From: Polaribacter sp.
GTDB taxonomy: Bacteria > Bacteroidota > Bacteroidia > Flavobacteriales > Flavobacteriaceae
Assembly (NCBI GenBank): GCA_030731695.1
Contig: JANQTK010000007.1
Location: 1,629 to 8,313 of the forward strand
Direction of reading: 5' to 3'
DNA length: 6,685 bases
The notes under the pieces are model-generated. The model made no database searches. It had not been told where the DNA came from and was given only the letters and a program-made list of their open reading frames with translations. The translations under genes were made by a program, and so were the position numbers. Each line of letters begins with the position of its first letter. Within the stretch, counting starts at the first letter, position 1. Shown here in pieces: positions 1 through 6,605 of the stretch.

Positions 1-552
1 AAAAAGAATATTTTAAGAAATTTAGCTAAAAGAGGTGCTTACATAAAAGTGTTTCCATACAATGCTACTTTTCAAGATTTAGCTTCTTTCAATCCTGATG
101 GTTATTTTATTTCAAATGGTCCTGGAGATCCTGAGCCTTTAGTAGATGCTCAAAAGTTAGCAGCAGAAATTATTGAAAAAGATTCACCATTATTTGGAAT
201 TTGTCTTGGGCATCAAGTCATTGCGTTATCACAAGGAATTTCTACGTATAAAATGCACAATGGACACAGAGGAATCAATCATCCTATAAAAAATTTATTA
301 ACTGGAAAAGGAGAGATTACTTCTCAAAATCACGGTTTTGCCATTAATAAAGAAGAAACGGAAGCAAATGATAATATCGAGATTACGCACGTTCATTTAA
401 ACGATCATACAGTTGCAGGAATTCGTATCAAAAATAAAAACACTTTTTCTGTGCAATATCATCCAGAAGCAAGTCCAGGTCCACATGATGCTGAATATCT
501 TTTTGATCAATTTATCGAAAATATCAAAAAGGCGAAAAATCTAGTGTCTTAA
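1..552 (+). CDS. carA: Carbamoyl-phosphate synthase small subunit, C-terminal half (partial at 5' end)
   Basis: The frame is open from base 1, so the true start lies outside the window; the GTG at 49 is an internal valine, not a start. The 183 visible residues are the class I glutamine amidotransferase domain of CarA, which hydrolyses glutamine and channels ammonia to CarB to make carbamoyl phosphate for arginine and pyrimidine synthesis in the cytoplasm. Visible motifs are SNGPGDP, the nucleophile elbow GICLGHQ (Cys codon at 202-204), QNHGF, and QYHPEASPGPHD, with the catalytic His at 460-462 and Glu at 466-468. The triad is therefore intact. The typical protein is about 360-380 residues, so roughly half is missing. 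The HPEASPGPHD ending separates CarA from TrpG/PabA-type amidotransferases. No carB follows; the gene is closed by a terminator and the next gene is eno. Confidence 0.96.
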   Translation, partial: KKNILRNLAKRGAYIKVFPYNATFQDLASFNPDGYFISNGPGDPEPLVDAQKLAAEIIEKDSPLFGICLGHQVIALSQGISTYKMHNGHRGINHPIKNLLTGKGEITSQNHGFAINKEETEANDNIEITHVHLNDHTVAGIRIKNKNTFSVQYHPEASPGPHDAEYLFDQFIENIKKAKNLVS

Positions 553-588
553 TTTTAAGCTAAAAGAGGTCAATTTACGTAATAAAAG

Positions 589-620
589 AAATCCACTTAT
601 TTCATAGGTGGATTTTTTTT
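589..620 (+). terminator. Rho-independent terminator after carA
   Basis: An 8-bp stem, AAATCCAC (589-596) with GTGGATTT (608-615), can be extended inward by a T·G and two A-T pairs. It is followed by eight T (613-620). It lies 36 bases after the carA stop and ends carA transcription before eno. Confidence 0.85.
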
Positions 621-692
621 GAATTCGAAATTTTTTAGCAAACGTTTTCGTAATTAATCAAATTCATATTATTTTATGCGTTCAACTTTTCG

Positions 693-700
693 TAAATTAG
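693..700 (+). promoter_or_regulatory. Possible Bacteroidetes -7 box of eno
   Basis: TAAATTAG resembles the Bacteroidetes -7 consensus TAnnTTTG with one mismatch (A for the third T). It is 56 bases before the eno ATG and downstream of the carA terminator, as needed for an independent promoter. No convincing -33 TTTG is visible, so the call is tentative. The leader also holds a perfect 14-bp A/T palindrome at 735-748, close to the ATG. Confidence 0.45.
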
Positions 701-756
701 CATCACTTTTAAAAAGAACCAAAAACTTAAAATTAAATTTATAAATTTTAGAATCA

Positions 757-2046
757 ATGAGTATTATAATAAACATTCATGCACGTCAAATATTTGACTC
801 AAGAGGAAATCCAACAGTAGAAGTAGATGTAACAACAGAAAACGGCGTTTTAGGAAGAGCTGCAGTTCCTTCAGGAGCTTCAACAGGCGAACATGAAGCT
901 GTGGAATTAAGAGATGGTGGAAAAGCCTATATGGGAAAAGGTGTGTTGAATGCCGTTAAAAATGTAAATGAAATTTTAGCTGAGGAATTGTTAGGAACTT
1001 CGGTTTTTGAACAAAATTTGATTGACAAAATCATGATTGATTTAGATGGAACTCCAAATAAATCAAAATTAGGTGCAAATGCAATTTTAGGTGTTTCATT
1101 GGCTGTTGCGAAAGCTGCTGCAGCTGAGTTAGGAATGCCATTATATAGATATGTAGGAGGTGTTTCTGCAAATACATTGCCTGTTCCAATGATGAATATC
1201 ATCAATGGCGGTTCGCATTCAGATGCGCCAATCGCGTTTCAAGAGTTTATGATTATGCCTGTAAAAGCAAAATCGTTTACACATGCTATGCAAATGGGTT
1301 CTGAAATTTTCCATAATTTAAAGAAAGTGTTACACGATCGTAATTTGTCAACAGCTGTAGGAGATGAAGGTGGTTTTGCACCAAATTTAGCAGGCGGAAC
1401 AGAAGATGCTTTAGAAACAATTGCTTTAGCAGTTAAAAATGCAGGATATGTTTTTGGAGAAGAAGTAAAAGTTGCTTTAGATTGTGCTGCTGCTGAGTTC
1501 TATGTGAATGGAAAATATGATTATACTAAATTTGAAGGTGAAACTGGAAAAATTAGAACAAGCAAAGAACAAGCTGATTATTTGGCTGAATTAGCAAGTA
1601 ATTATCCAATTATTTCAATAGAGGATGGAATGGATCAAAACGATTGGGAAGGTTGGAAATATTTAACTGAATTAATTGGTAAAAAAGTGCAATTGGTTGG
1701 AGATGACTTATTCGTAACCAACGTAGAGCGCTTGTCTCAAGGAATTGAAAACGGAATTGCTAATTCAATCTTAATTAAAGTAAACCAAATTGGAACATTG
1801 ACTGAAACAATTGCAGCTGTAAACATGGCAAAAAATGCTGGATATACAACAGTAATGTCTCACAGATCAGGAGAAACAGAAGACAATACCATTGCTGATT
1901 TAGCAGTTGCTTTAAATTGTGGTCAAATTAAAACAGGTTCAGCTTCACGTTCAGACAGAATGGCAAAATACAACCAATTATTACGTATTGAAGAAGAATT
2001 AGAAGATGTAGCTTATTATCCTCAAGAAAAAGCGTTTAAAATTTAA
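757..2046 (+). CDS. eno: Enolase (phosphopyruvate hydratase)
   Basis: This 429-residue enolase interconverts 2-phosphoglycerate and phosphoenolpyruvate in glycolysis and gluconeogenesis (cytoplasm, Mg-dependent). The length is normal for the family. The N-terminal domain has the RQIFDSRGNPTVEV opening and the mobile SGAST loop (residues 39-43). In the barrel domain, the catalytic pair is Glu204 in GDEGGFAPN and Lys341 in the LIKVNQIGTLTET signature. The metal ligands are Asp242 (ALDCAAAEF), Glu289 (SIEDGMDQ) and Asp316 (GDDLFVTN). Substrate-binding HRS is at 369-371 and Lys392 is in IKTGSASRSDR. All key residues are present. The ATG at 757 gives the standard family N-terminus; no Shine-Dalgarno sequence precedes it, only A/T-rich leader, as usual in Bacteroidetes. 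A terminator follows directly, so the gene is probably transcribed alone. Confidence 0.98.
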   Translation: MSIIINIHARQIFDSRGNPTVEVDVTTENGVLGRAAVPSGASTGEHEAVELRDGGKAYMGKGVLNAVKNVNEILAEELLGTSVFEQNLIDKIMIDLDGTPNKSKLGANAILGVSLAVAKAAAAELGMPLYRYVGGVSANTLPVPMMNIINGGSHSDAPIAFQEFMIMPVKAKSFTHAMQMGSEIFHNLKKVLHDRNLSTAVGDEGGFAPNLAGGTEDALETIALAVKNAGYVFGEEVKVALDCAAAEFYVNGKYDYTKFEGETGKIRTSKEQADYLAELASNYPIISIEDGMDQNDWEGWKYLTELIGKKVQLVGDDLFVTNVERLSQGIENGIANSILIKVNQIGTLTETIAAVNMAKNAGYTTVMSHRSGETEDNTIADLAVALNCGQIKTGSASRSDRMAKYNQLLRIEEELEDVAYYPQEKAFKI

Positions 2047-2065
2047 TTTTATTTAAATTATCTGT

Positions 2066-2097
2066 AAAATCCTCTTAGAATTTCTAAGGGGATTTTT
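2066..2097 (+). terminator. Rho-independent terminator after eno
   Basis: A 13-bp stem pairs AAAATCCTCTTAG (2066-2078) with CTAAGGGGATTTT (2084-2096). It contains one T·G wobble and a 5-base loop (AATTT). A T-run (2093-2097, then CTTTTT) follows. It begins 20 bases after the eno stop. Confidence 0.9.
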
Positions 2098-2188
2098 CTT
2101 TTTACTAAAGAATTGTTAAATCAGTAAAATTTATTTTTAAGTGCTAAAAATCTATCATTTTCAACTTTTTAAATCCTTAATTAATTGC

Positions 2189-2196
2189 TATCTTCG
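2189..2196 (+). promoter_or_regulatory. Probable Bacteroidetes -7 box of gltA
   Basis: TATCTTCG matches TAnnTTTG with one C-for-T change, a frequent flavobacterial variant. It sits 33 bases before the gltA ATG, giving a short leader. A T-rich stretch at 2164-2170 lies at about the right distance for a weak -33 element, but no clear TTTG is present there. Confidence 0.6.
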
Positions 2197-2229
2197 CAAA
2201 ACACTTCAACATAAAAAATAAGATTGAAT

Positions 2230-3516
2230 ATGTCAAATACTGCAAAGTTAGTAATAGGAGAAAATTCGTATGAATTTCCATTAGTGAAAGGAACTGAGAA
2301 TGAGGTTGCTATCGATATAAAAAATTTAAGAACAGCCACTGATGGCGTTATAACTTTAGATTCTGGTTACAAAAATACAGGTTCTTGCGAGAGCAGTATT
2401 ACGTTTTTAGATGGTGAAAAAGGGATTTTACGTTACAGAGGTTATGACATAGAAGAGTTGGCTGAAAAAGCTACTTTTTTAGAAGTTGCTTACGCTTTAA
2501 TTTTTGGAGATTTACCTACAAGTGAGCAATTAGAAAAGTTTTATGCGGACATCAAAGCACAATCTGTGGTTGATGAAGACGTGAAAAAAATTGTAGATGC
2601 TTTTCCAAAATCGGCGCATCCAATGGGAGTTTTATCTTCCTTAACAAGTGCATTAACTGCGTTCAATCCTTCTTCAGTGAATGTGAAATCTGAAGAAGAT
2701 ATGTACAAAGCAATTTGTAAAATCATGGGTAAATTCCCAGTTTTGGTGGCTTGGACAATGCGTAAAAAACAAGGATTGCCTTTAAATTATGGTTCAAAAT
2801 CTTTGGATTATGTTGAGAATATTATGAAAATGATGTTTGAACAACCAAACGAACCGTATGTTGTAAATCCTATCATTAAAGATGCGTTAGATAAATTATT
2901 GATTTTACATGCAGATCACGAACAAAATTGTTCTACATCTACTGTAAGAATTGCAGGTTCATCACATGTTGGATTGTTTGCTTCGTTATCAGCAGGAATT
3001 TCTGCTCTTTGGGGACCTTTGCATGGAGGTGCAAATCAAGCAGTTTTAGAAATGTTAGAAGCGATTAAGGCGGATGATGGTGATACCAAAAAATATATGG
3101 CTAAAGCGAAAGACAAAGATGATCCTTTTAGATTGATGGGTTTTGGACATAGAGTGTATAAGAATTTTGATCCAAGAGCAAGAATCATTAAAAAGGCAGC
3201 TGATGATGTCTTAAATGATTTAGGTGTTAACGATCCAATCTTAGCTATTGCAAAAGGTTTGGAGCAAGAGGCATTGAATGATCCTTATTTTGTAGAAAGA
3301 AAATTATATCCAAATGTAGATTTTTACTCAGGTATTATTTACAGAGCAATGGATATTCCAACAGATATGTTTACTGTAATGTTTGCTTTAGGACGTTTAC
3401 CAGGTTGGATTGCACAATGGAGAGAAATGCGATTAAATAACGAGCCAATAGGAAGACCACGTCAAATTTATGTTGGCGAAACATTACGTCCGTTTAAATC
3501 AATATCAGAAAGATAA
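2230..3516 (+). CDS. gltA: Citrate synthase, type II (long, Gram-negative form)
   Basis: It condenses oxaloacetate and acetyl-CoA to citrate, the entry step of the TCA cycle. I use the ATG at 2230 (428 residues). An in-frame TTG at 2224 would add only Met-Asn and is a less likely start; family members begin MSxTAxL as here. The N-terminal beta-rich extension (about residues 5-45) is typical of the hexameric, NADH-sensitive bacterial type, close in length to the E. coli enzyme (427). Catalytic residues are visible: His265 in GPLHGGANQ, His307 in GFGHRVY and Asp364 in NVDFYSG, with HADHEQN at 227-233 and the C-terminal RPRQIYVG. It has its own promoter-like box and terminator, so it is probably monocistronic. 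The TYPE II motif pattern separates it from 2-methylcitrate synthase, which is shorter and lacks the extension. Confidence 0.97.
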   Translation: MSNTAKLVIGENSYEFPLVKGTENEVAIDIKNLRTATDGVITLDSGYKNTGSCESSITFLDGEKGILRYRGYDIEELAEKATFLEVAYALIFGDLPTSEQLEKFYADIKAQSVVDEDVKKIVDAFPKSAHPMGVLSSLTSALTAFNPSSVNVKSEEDMYKAICKIMGKFPVLVAWTMRKKQGLPLNYGSKSLDYVENIMKMMFEQPNEPYVVNPIIKDALDKLLILHADHEQNCSTSTVRIAGSSHVGLFASLSAGISALWGPLHGGANQAVLEMLEAIKADDGDTKKYMAKAKDKDDPFRLMGFGHRVYKNFDPRARIIKKAADDVLNDLGVNDPILAIAKGLEQEALNDPYFVERKLYPNVDFYSGIIYRAMDIPTDMFTVMFALGRLPGWIAQWREMRLNNEPIGRPRQIYVGETLRPFKSISER

Positions 3517-3540
3517 AAACTTTTGTTATTTTTACAACCG

Positions 3541-3569
3541 AAAGCTTCATGATTCATGGAGCTTTTTTT
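3541..3569 (+). terminator. Rho-independent terminator after gltA, just upstream of the next gene
   Basis: An 11-bp stem pairs AAAGCTTCATG (3541-3551) with CATGGAGCTTT (3555-3565), with one T·G wobble and a tight 3-base loop, ATT. The T-run is 3563-3569. It lies 24 bases after the gltA stop, and its last T is 11 bases before the ATG of the next gene. The hairpin would therefore sit inside any leader of that gene transcribed from upstream. Confidence 0.85.
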
Positions 3570-3580
3570 ATCTCTAAAGT

Positions 3581-4495
3581 ATGTTACAACTCAATATAAC
3601 TAACGAAACTTCTAAATTAAAAGCGGTGATCTTAGGAATTGCAACCAGTAATGGTCCAATTCCAAAATTAGAAGATTGTTATGATCCAAAAAGTAGAGAG
3701 CATGTACTTCATGGAACGTATCCAAATGAGGAAGATATGATAGAAGAAATGGAAGCTGTTGCTGCTGTTTTTAAAAAATATGATATCGCTGTTTACAGAC
3801 CAAAAGTCATCAAAAATTACAATCAAATCTTTTCAAGAGACATCGCATTTGTAATTGAAGATAAATTGATAAAAGCAAATATTTTACCTGACAGAGAAAA
3901 AGAATATATTGCGATTCAGCATGTTACCAATCAAATTTCATCAAAAAATATTATCGAACTTCCAAAAGATTGTCATATTGAGGGAGGAGATGTAATGCCT
4001 TGGAATGAGTACATTTTTGTAGGAACTTATTCAGGTGATGATTACGCGAGCTTTATCACAGCTCGAACAAATAAACAAGCAGTTTTGGCACTCCAAAAAT
4101 TATTTCCAAACAAAATTGTAAAATCATTCGAATTACGAAAGCACAATACAGATCCAAAAGAAAATGCCTTGCATTTAGATTGTTGTTTTCAACCTATTGG
4201 AAAAAACAAAGCCATTTTGCATAAAAACGGATTTTTAATTGAAGAAGAATACAATTGGTTAGTTAATTACTTTGGAAAAGAACATATTTTTGAAATTACC
4301 AAAGAAGAAATGTATGACATGAATAGCAATGTTTTTTCTATTTCTGAAGAAATTATTATTTCTGAAAAAAACTTCACTAGGCTCAATACTTGGTTACGCA
4401 AAAACGGATTTACGGTAGAAGAAGTTCCTTATGCTGAAATTGCGAAGCAAGAAGGGTTGTTGCGTTGTTCAACATTGCCTTTAATTCGCGAATAA
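3581..4495 (+). CDS. Arginine deiminase/dimethylarginine dimethylaminohydrolase (DDAH)-like guanidino hydrolase
   Basis: A 304-residue soluble protein of the guanidino-group-modifying superfamily (pentein fold). Expected superfamily catalytic residues are visible: FSRD with Asp87, IEGGD with Glu134, HLD with His198 and Asp200, and the C-terminal nucleophile Cys296 in LLRCSTLP (codon 4466-4468). The FSRD and HLD pattern resembles arginine deiminase, but the protein is about 100 residues shorter than classical ADI and lacks room for its helical insertion. Its size is nearer to DDAH. The expected reaction is hydrolysis of arginine or N-methylated arginine to citrulline plus ammonia or a methylamine; the exact substrate cannot be read from sequence. 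No signal peptide is seen, so it is cytoplasmic. The ATG at 3581 is the first in frame. It stands 11 bases after the gltA terminator and has no clear promoter of its own (a weak TATTTTTA lies at 3527-3534). The stop abuts a terminator hairpin. Confidence 0.85.
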   Translation: MLQLNITNETSKLKAVILGIATSNGPIPKLEDCYDPKSREHVLHGTYPNEEDMIEEMEAVAAVFKKYDIAVYRPKVIKNYNQIFSRDIAFVIEDKLIKANILPDREKEYIAIQHVTNQISSKNIIELPKDCHIEGGDVMPWNEYIFVGTYSGDDYASFITARTNKQAVLALQKLFPNKIVKSFELRKHNTDPKENALHLDCCFQPIGKNKAILHKNGFLIEEEYNWLVNYFGKEHIFEITKEEMYDMNSNVFSISEEIIISEKNFTRLNTWLRKNGFTVEEVPYAEIAKQEGLLRCSTLPLIRE

Positions 4496-4522
4496 AAAAA
4501 GCTGCACAAAATGCAGCTTTTT
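4496..4522. terminator. Bidirectional terminator between convergent genes
   Basis: A symmetric hairpin has AAAAA plus GCTGCA (4496-4506) pairing with TGCAGC plus TTTTT (4512-4522) around a CAAAA loop. The A-tract on one side and T-tract on the other let it act on both strands. It starts on the base after the stop codon of the hydrolase gene and lies 22 bases past the stop of the minus-strand FAS1 gene. Confidence 0.9.
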
Positions 4523-4544
4523 CCTCTTTAAACAAGAATGGTAA

Positions 4545-5489
4545 TTATGGCAACAAAACTCTGTCAATTGCATGGATAACTCCATTTGTTCCTTGTACAT
4601 CATTTGTTGCAGCTCCTACTAATATATTCACAGTTTGAGAACTCGTAGTTTGAATTTGAGCTCCATTTGTTAAGTTTATTGTGATATTTCCTCCAAGAGT
4701 TGTTACACTTTCGTTAGTTAATTGATTAGCCTGAACATTGGCACCATTAACAACGTGGTATTTTAAAACAGCATCTAAAGTCGCGATTGGCACATCAGCT
4801 AAAGAATTCCAACTTGGATTTGAATCTAATAAAGCTTGAAAAGCAGCATTAGTAGGCGCAAAAACAGTAAAAGGACCATTTCCTGATAATACTGAAACAA
4901 AATTTGTTGTATGTCTACTATCGGTTAAAGCTGCTACTAAAGTTGTAAATCCTCCATTGTTTAAAGCCAATGTTACAATATTTGGAGGTAACATCACTTT
5001 GTTGATTACATGAACAACTCCATTTGAAGCATTCACATCCACAGTAACTGGAGTTGCATCTCCATTAAATGCAACACCACCCGTAACTTCAACTTGTAAT
5101 GATAGTGGCTCATTGTTTGGTCCTGCTGATAAGGTATTCACATACGTATTTGATAAATCTGTAGACCTTACAGTTCCATCTAAAACATGGAATAAAAGAA
5201 CAGCTTGTAAAGTTTCTACTGGAATATCATTAATTGTATTCCAACTAGGATTGGTATCCAATAATGCTTGAAAAGCTTCATTTGTTGGAGCAAAAACGGT
5301 AAAAGGACCATTTCCAGATAAAGTAGTTGCCAATCCCGCTCTTTGTACAGCCGCAACTAAACTGGTTAAATTGTTATTGACTGCAACATCAACAATAGTG
5401 TTTGTTTCTACAGTTTCATTGTCGTCATTGCAAGATGTAAAAACGATTCCTGCAAATAATGCTAAAATAATACTCGTTACTTTTTTCAT
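4545..5489 (-). CDS. Two-domain FAS1 (fasciclin) lipoprotein
   Basis: A 314-residue predicted lipoprotein. Residues 1-20 form a signal peptide: MKK, a hydrophobic core, then a lipobox ending FTSC with Cys20 as the lipidated residue. NDDNE follows at once, resembling the acidic lipoprotein export signal that sends Bacteroidetes lipoproteins to the cell surface; surface exposure is an inference. Two FAS1 domains fill the rest, about residues 31-168 and 170-314. Each has the H1 motif FTVFAPTN (63-70, 207-214), an (F/Y)HV motif (100-102, 244-246) and the H2 motif ending VMLP or VLLP (to 168 and 314). FAS1 domains are adhesion or matrix-binding modules; the ligand here is unknown. Domain 2 has about five extra residues before its LSGNGPF motif. 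The core blocks are 36 of 49 identical (57-105 versus 201-249). The gene faces the hydrolase gene and diverges from ctlX. Confidence 0.93.
   Translation of the reverse strand: MKKVTSIILALFAGIVFTSCNDDNETVETNTIVDVAVNNNLTSLVAAVQRAGLATTLSGNGPFTVFAPTNEAFQALLDTNPSWNTINDIPVETLQAVLLFHVLDGTVRSTDLSNTYVNTLSAGPNNEPLSLQVEVTGGVAFNGDATPVTVDVNASNGVVHVINKVMLPPNIVTLALNNGGFTTLVAALTDSRHTTNFVSVLSGNGPFTVFAPTNAAFQALLDSNPSWNSLADVPIATLDAVLKYHVVNGANVQANQLTNESVTTLGGNITINLTNGAQIQTTSSQTVNILVGAATNDVQGTNGVIHAIDRVLLP
4806..4890 (-). repeat. Internal direct repeat, copy in FAS1 domain 2
   Basis: This 85-base block matches 5238-5322 at 72 of 85 positions in an ungapped hand alignment. The offset is 432 bases, exactly 144 codons, so the frame is kept. 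It encodes the H1 core of the second FAS1 domain and reflects tandem duplication of the domain. Confidence 0.85.
5238..5322 (-). repeat. Internal direct repeat, copy in FAS1 domain 1
   Basis: Partner of the block at 4806-4890 (72 of 85 identical, ungapped). It encodes the H1 core of the first FAS1 domain. Identity falls off outside the block, so the core is either conserved by function or homogenised after duplication. Confidence 0.85.
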
Positions 5490-5496
5490 AATATTA

Positions 5497-5593
5497 GTTT
5501 AAGGTTTAAATCTGTTTAATAAAAATAGAAAACTGCTAAACAATAAAATCTTATCATTTTGTTAAACTATTATAAAAATATGTTAAACAAAAT
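5497..5593. promoter_or_regulatory. Cluster of GTTTAA/TTAAAC motifs in the divergent intergenic region
   Basis: The 178-base gap between the FAS1 lipoprotein and ctlX holds GTTTAA at 5497-5502, 5504-5509 and 5514-5519, and the reverse TTAAAC at 5562-5567 and 5583-5588, plus a related GCTAAAC at 5535-5541. The two GTTAAAC copies (5561 and 5582) are 21 bases apart, about two helical turns. They belong to an imperfect inverted repeat, 5556-5567 with 5582-5593 (11 of 12 pairs, 14-base spacer). This could be an operator for either gene, but the region is very AT-rich and chance is possible. No convincing -7 box for the minus-strand gene was found. Confidence 0.3.
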
Positions 5594-5642
5594 ATTTTAT
5601 TGCTTTTTAAATAGGTTCTATCAAAACTTCACTAAAAAAGTA

Positions 5643-5650
5643 TAATTTTG
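5643..5650 (+). promoter_or_regulatory. Probable Bacteroidetes -7 box of ctlX
   Basis: TAATTTTG is an exact match to TAnnTTTG. It ends 17 bases before the ctlX ATG, which would give a very short leader. No clear -33 TTTG is present at the expected distance (about 5618-5624). Confidence 0.6.
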
Positions 5651-5667
5651 TTTTACATTAAATACAT

Positions 5668-6600
5668 ATGCAACAAACTACCAATTCCATTTTGATGATT
5701 CGTCCAATTAATTTTAGGATGAACGAACAAACCGCTGTTAATAATTATTACCAGGAAGAGTTAGATTTAAAAAATGCTGAAATCAATAAAAAGGCTCAAT
5801 TTGAATTTGATACCTATGTTGAAAAATTAAAAAGCTATGGAGTTGAAGTCACCGTAATTTCTGATACTGACCAATTTGATACTCCAGATTCTCTTTTTCC
5901 AAACAATTGGATTTCATTTCATGAAGATGGTACAGTAGCTTTATATCCTATGTTTGCTGAAAACAGAAGATATGAAAGACGTGAAGATATTTTGGATATT
6001 TTGGAAGAAAAAGGTTTTTTGATTGAAAATGTGATAGATTATTCAAGTGCAGAAGCAGAAGAAATATTTTTAGAAGGTACAGGAAGTTTGCTCTTAGATC
6101 GTGTCAATAAAAAAGCATATTGTGCCTTATCACCAAGAGCAGATGAGGATTTATTTATAGAGTTTTGTGAGGATTTTGAATATACTCCTGTAATTTTTAC
6201 AGCATATCAAACTGTTCTTGGAAAAAGAAAACCAATTTATCATACCAATGTAATGATGTGTTTGGCAGAAACTTTTGCAGTGATTTGTTTGGATACAATT
6301 GATGACAAGCAAGAACGAAAAAATGTGATAAAACATTTAAAAGAAGATAGAAAACAAATCATCGAAATTACTGAAACGCAAGTCACTCATTTTGCAGGAA
6401 ATATGTTGCAAGTGAGAGGCGCAAATAACCAACGATTTTTGGTAATGAGTCAAGCAGCTTATGATTGCTTAACTCCAACTCAAATTCAACAAATTAACAA
6501 ACATTGTAAAATTATTTCAAGTTCTTTAGAAACCATTGAAACTTGTGGAGGAGGAAGTGCACGTTGTATGATGGCTGAGATTTTTTTACCAAAAATGTAA
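5668..6600 (+). CDS. ctlX: Citrulline hydrolase CtlX-type protein (arginine deiminase-related)
   Basis: A 310-residue cytoplasmic protein of the guanidino-modifying superfamily, recognised as the CtlX type: citrulline is hydrolysed to ornithine with release of ammonia and CO2 in characterised relatives. The N-terminus has the family phrase SILMIRPINFRMNEQTAVNN, so the ATG at 5668 is the likely start. DTPDSLFPNNW (71-81) carries the Asp74 substrate-site region, EGTGS (136-140) the acidic catalytic position, YHTNVMMC (191-198) the catalytic His192, and GGGSARCMMAE the nucleophile Cys300 (codon 6565-6567). These are complete, so an active enzyme is expected. It is a distant paralogue of the hydrolase at 3581, but the motifs differ (HTN rather than HLD; GTGS rather than GGD). 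A -7 box lies just upstream, and a membrane protein gene follows after 5 bases, suggesting an operon. The substrate is inferred from family and could differ. Confidence 0.88.
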   Translation: MQQTTNSILMIRPINFRMNEQTAVNNYYQEELDLKNAEINKKAQFEFDTYVEKLKSYGVEVTVISDTDQFDTPDSLFPNNWISFHEDGTVALYPMFAENRRYERREDILDILEEKGFLIENVIDYSSAEAEEIFLEGTGSLLLDRVNKKAYCALSPRADEDLFIEFCEDFEYTPVIFTAYQTVLGKRKPIYHTNVMMCLAETFAVICLDTIDDKQERKNVIKHLKEDRKQIIEITETQVTHFAGNMLQVRGANNQRFLVMSQAAYDCLTPTQIQQINKHCKIISSSLETIETCGGGSARCMMAEIFLPKM

Positions 6601-6605
6601 AAAAA

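Noticed and set aside
49..552. carA as a complete short protein starting at GTG 49
   Set aside because: The frame is open to base 1 and the upstream codons read as CarA-like sequence, so this is an edge-truncated gene, not a stand-alone amidotransferase.
24..570. 13-base direct repeat AGCTAAAAGAGGT at 24-36 (inside carA) and 558-570 (just after its stop), in the same reading frame
   Set aside because: One A-rich 13-mer match is about what chance gives in a window this size and composition; no longer homology surrounds the copies and no element ends are seen.
735..748. Perfect 14-base palindrome AAATTTATAAATTT in the eno leader
   Set aside because: Made only of A and T in very AT-rich sequence, so weak as a structure and likely to be chance; too little to call an operator.
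927..1205. Open frame of 92 codons on the minus strand inside eno
   Set aside because: Fully inside enolase, which has all its catalytic residues; the antisense product shows no recognisable domain. It is a shadow of the real gene.
2541..2726. Open frame of 61 codons on the minus strand inside gltA
   Set aside because: Antisense shadow of a well-conserved citrate synthase segment, with no promoter-like signal or domain.
6151..6336. Open frame of 61 codons on the minus strand inside ctlX
   Set aside because: Antisense shadow; its composition simply reflects the complementary codons of ctlX.
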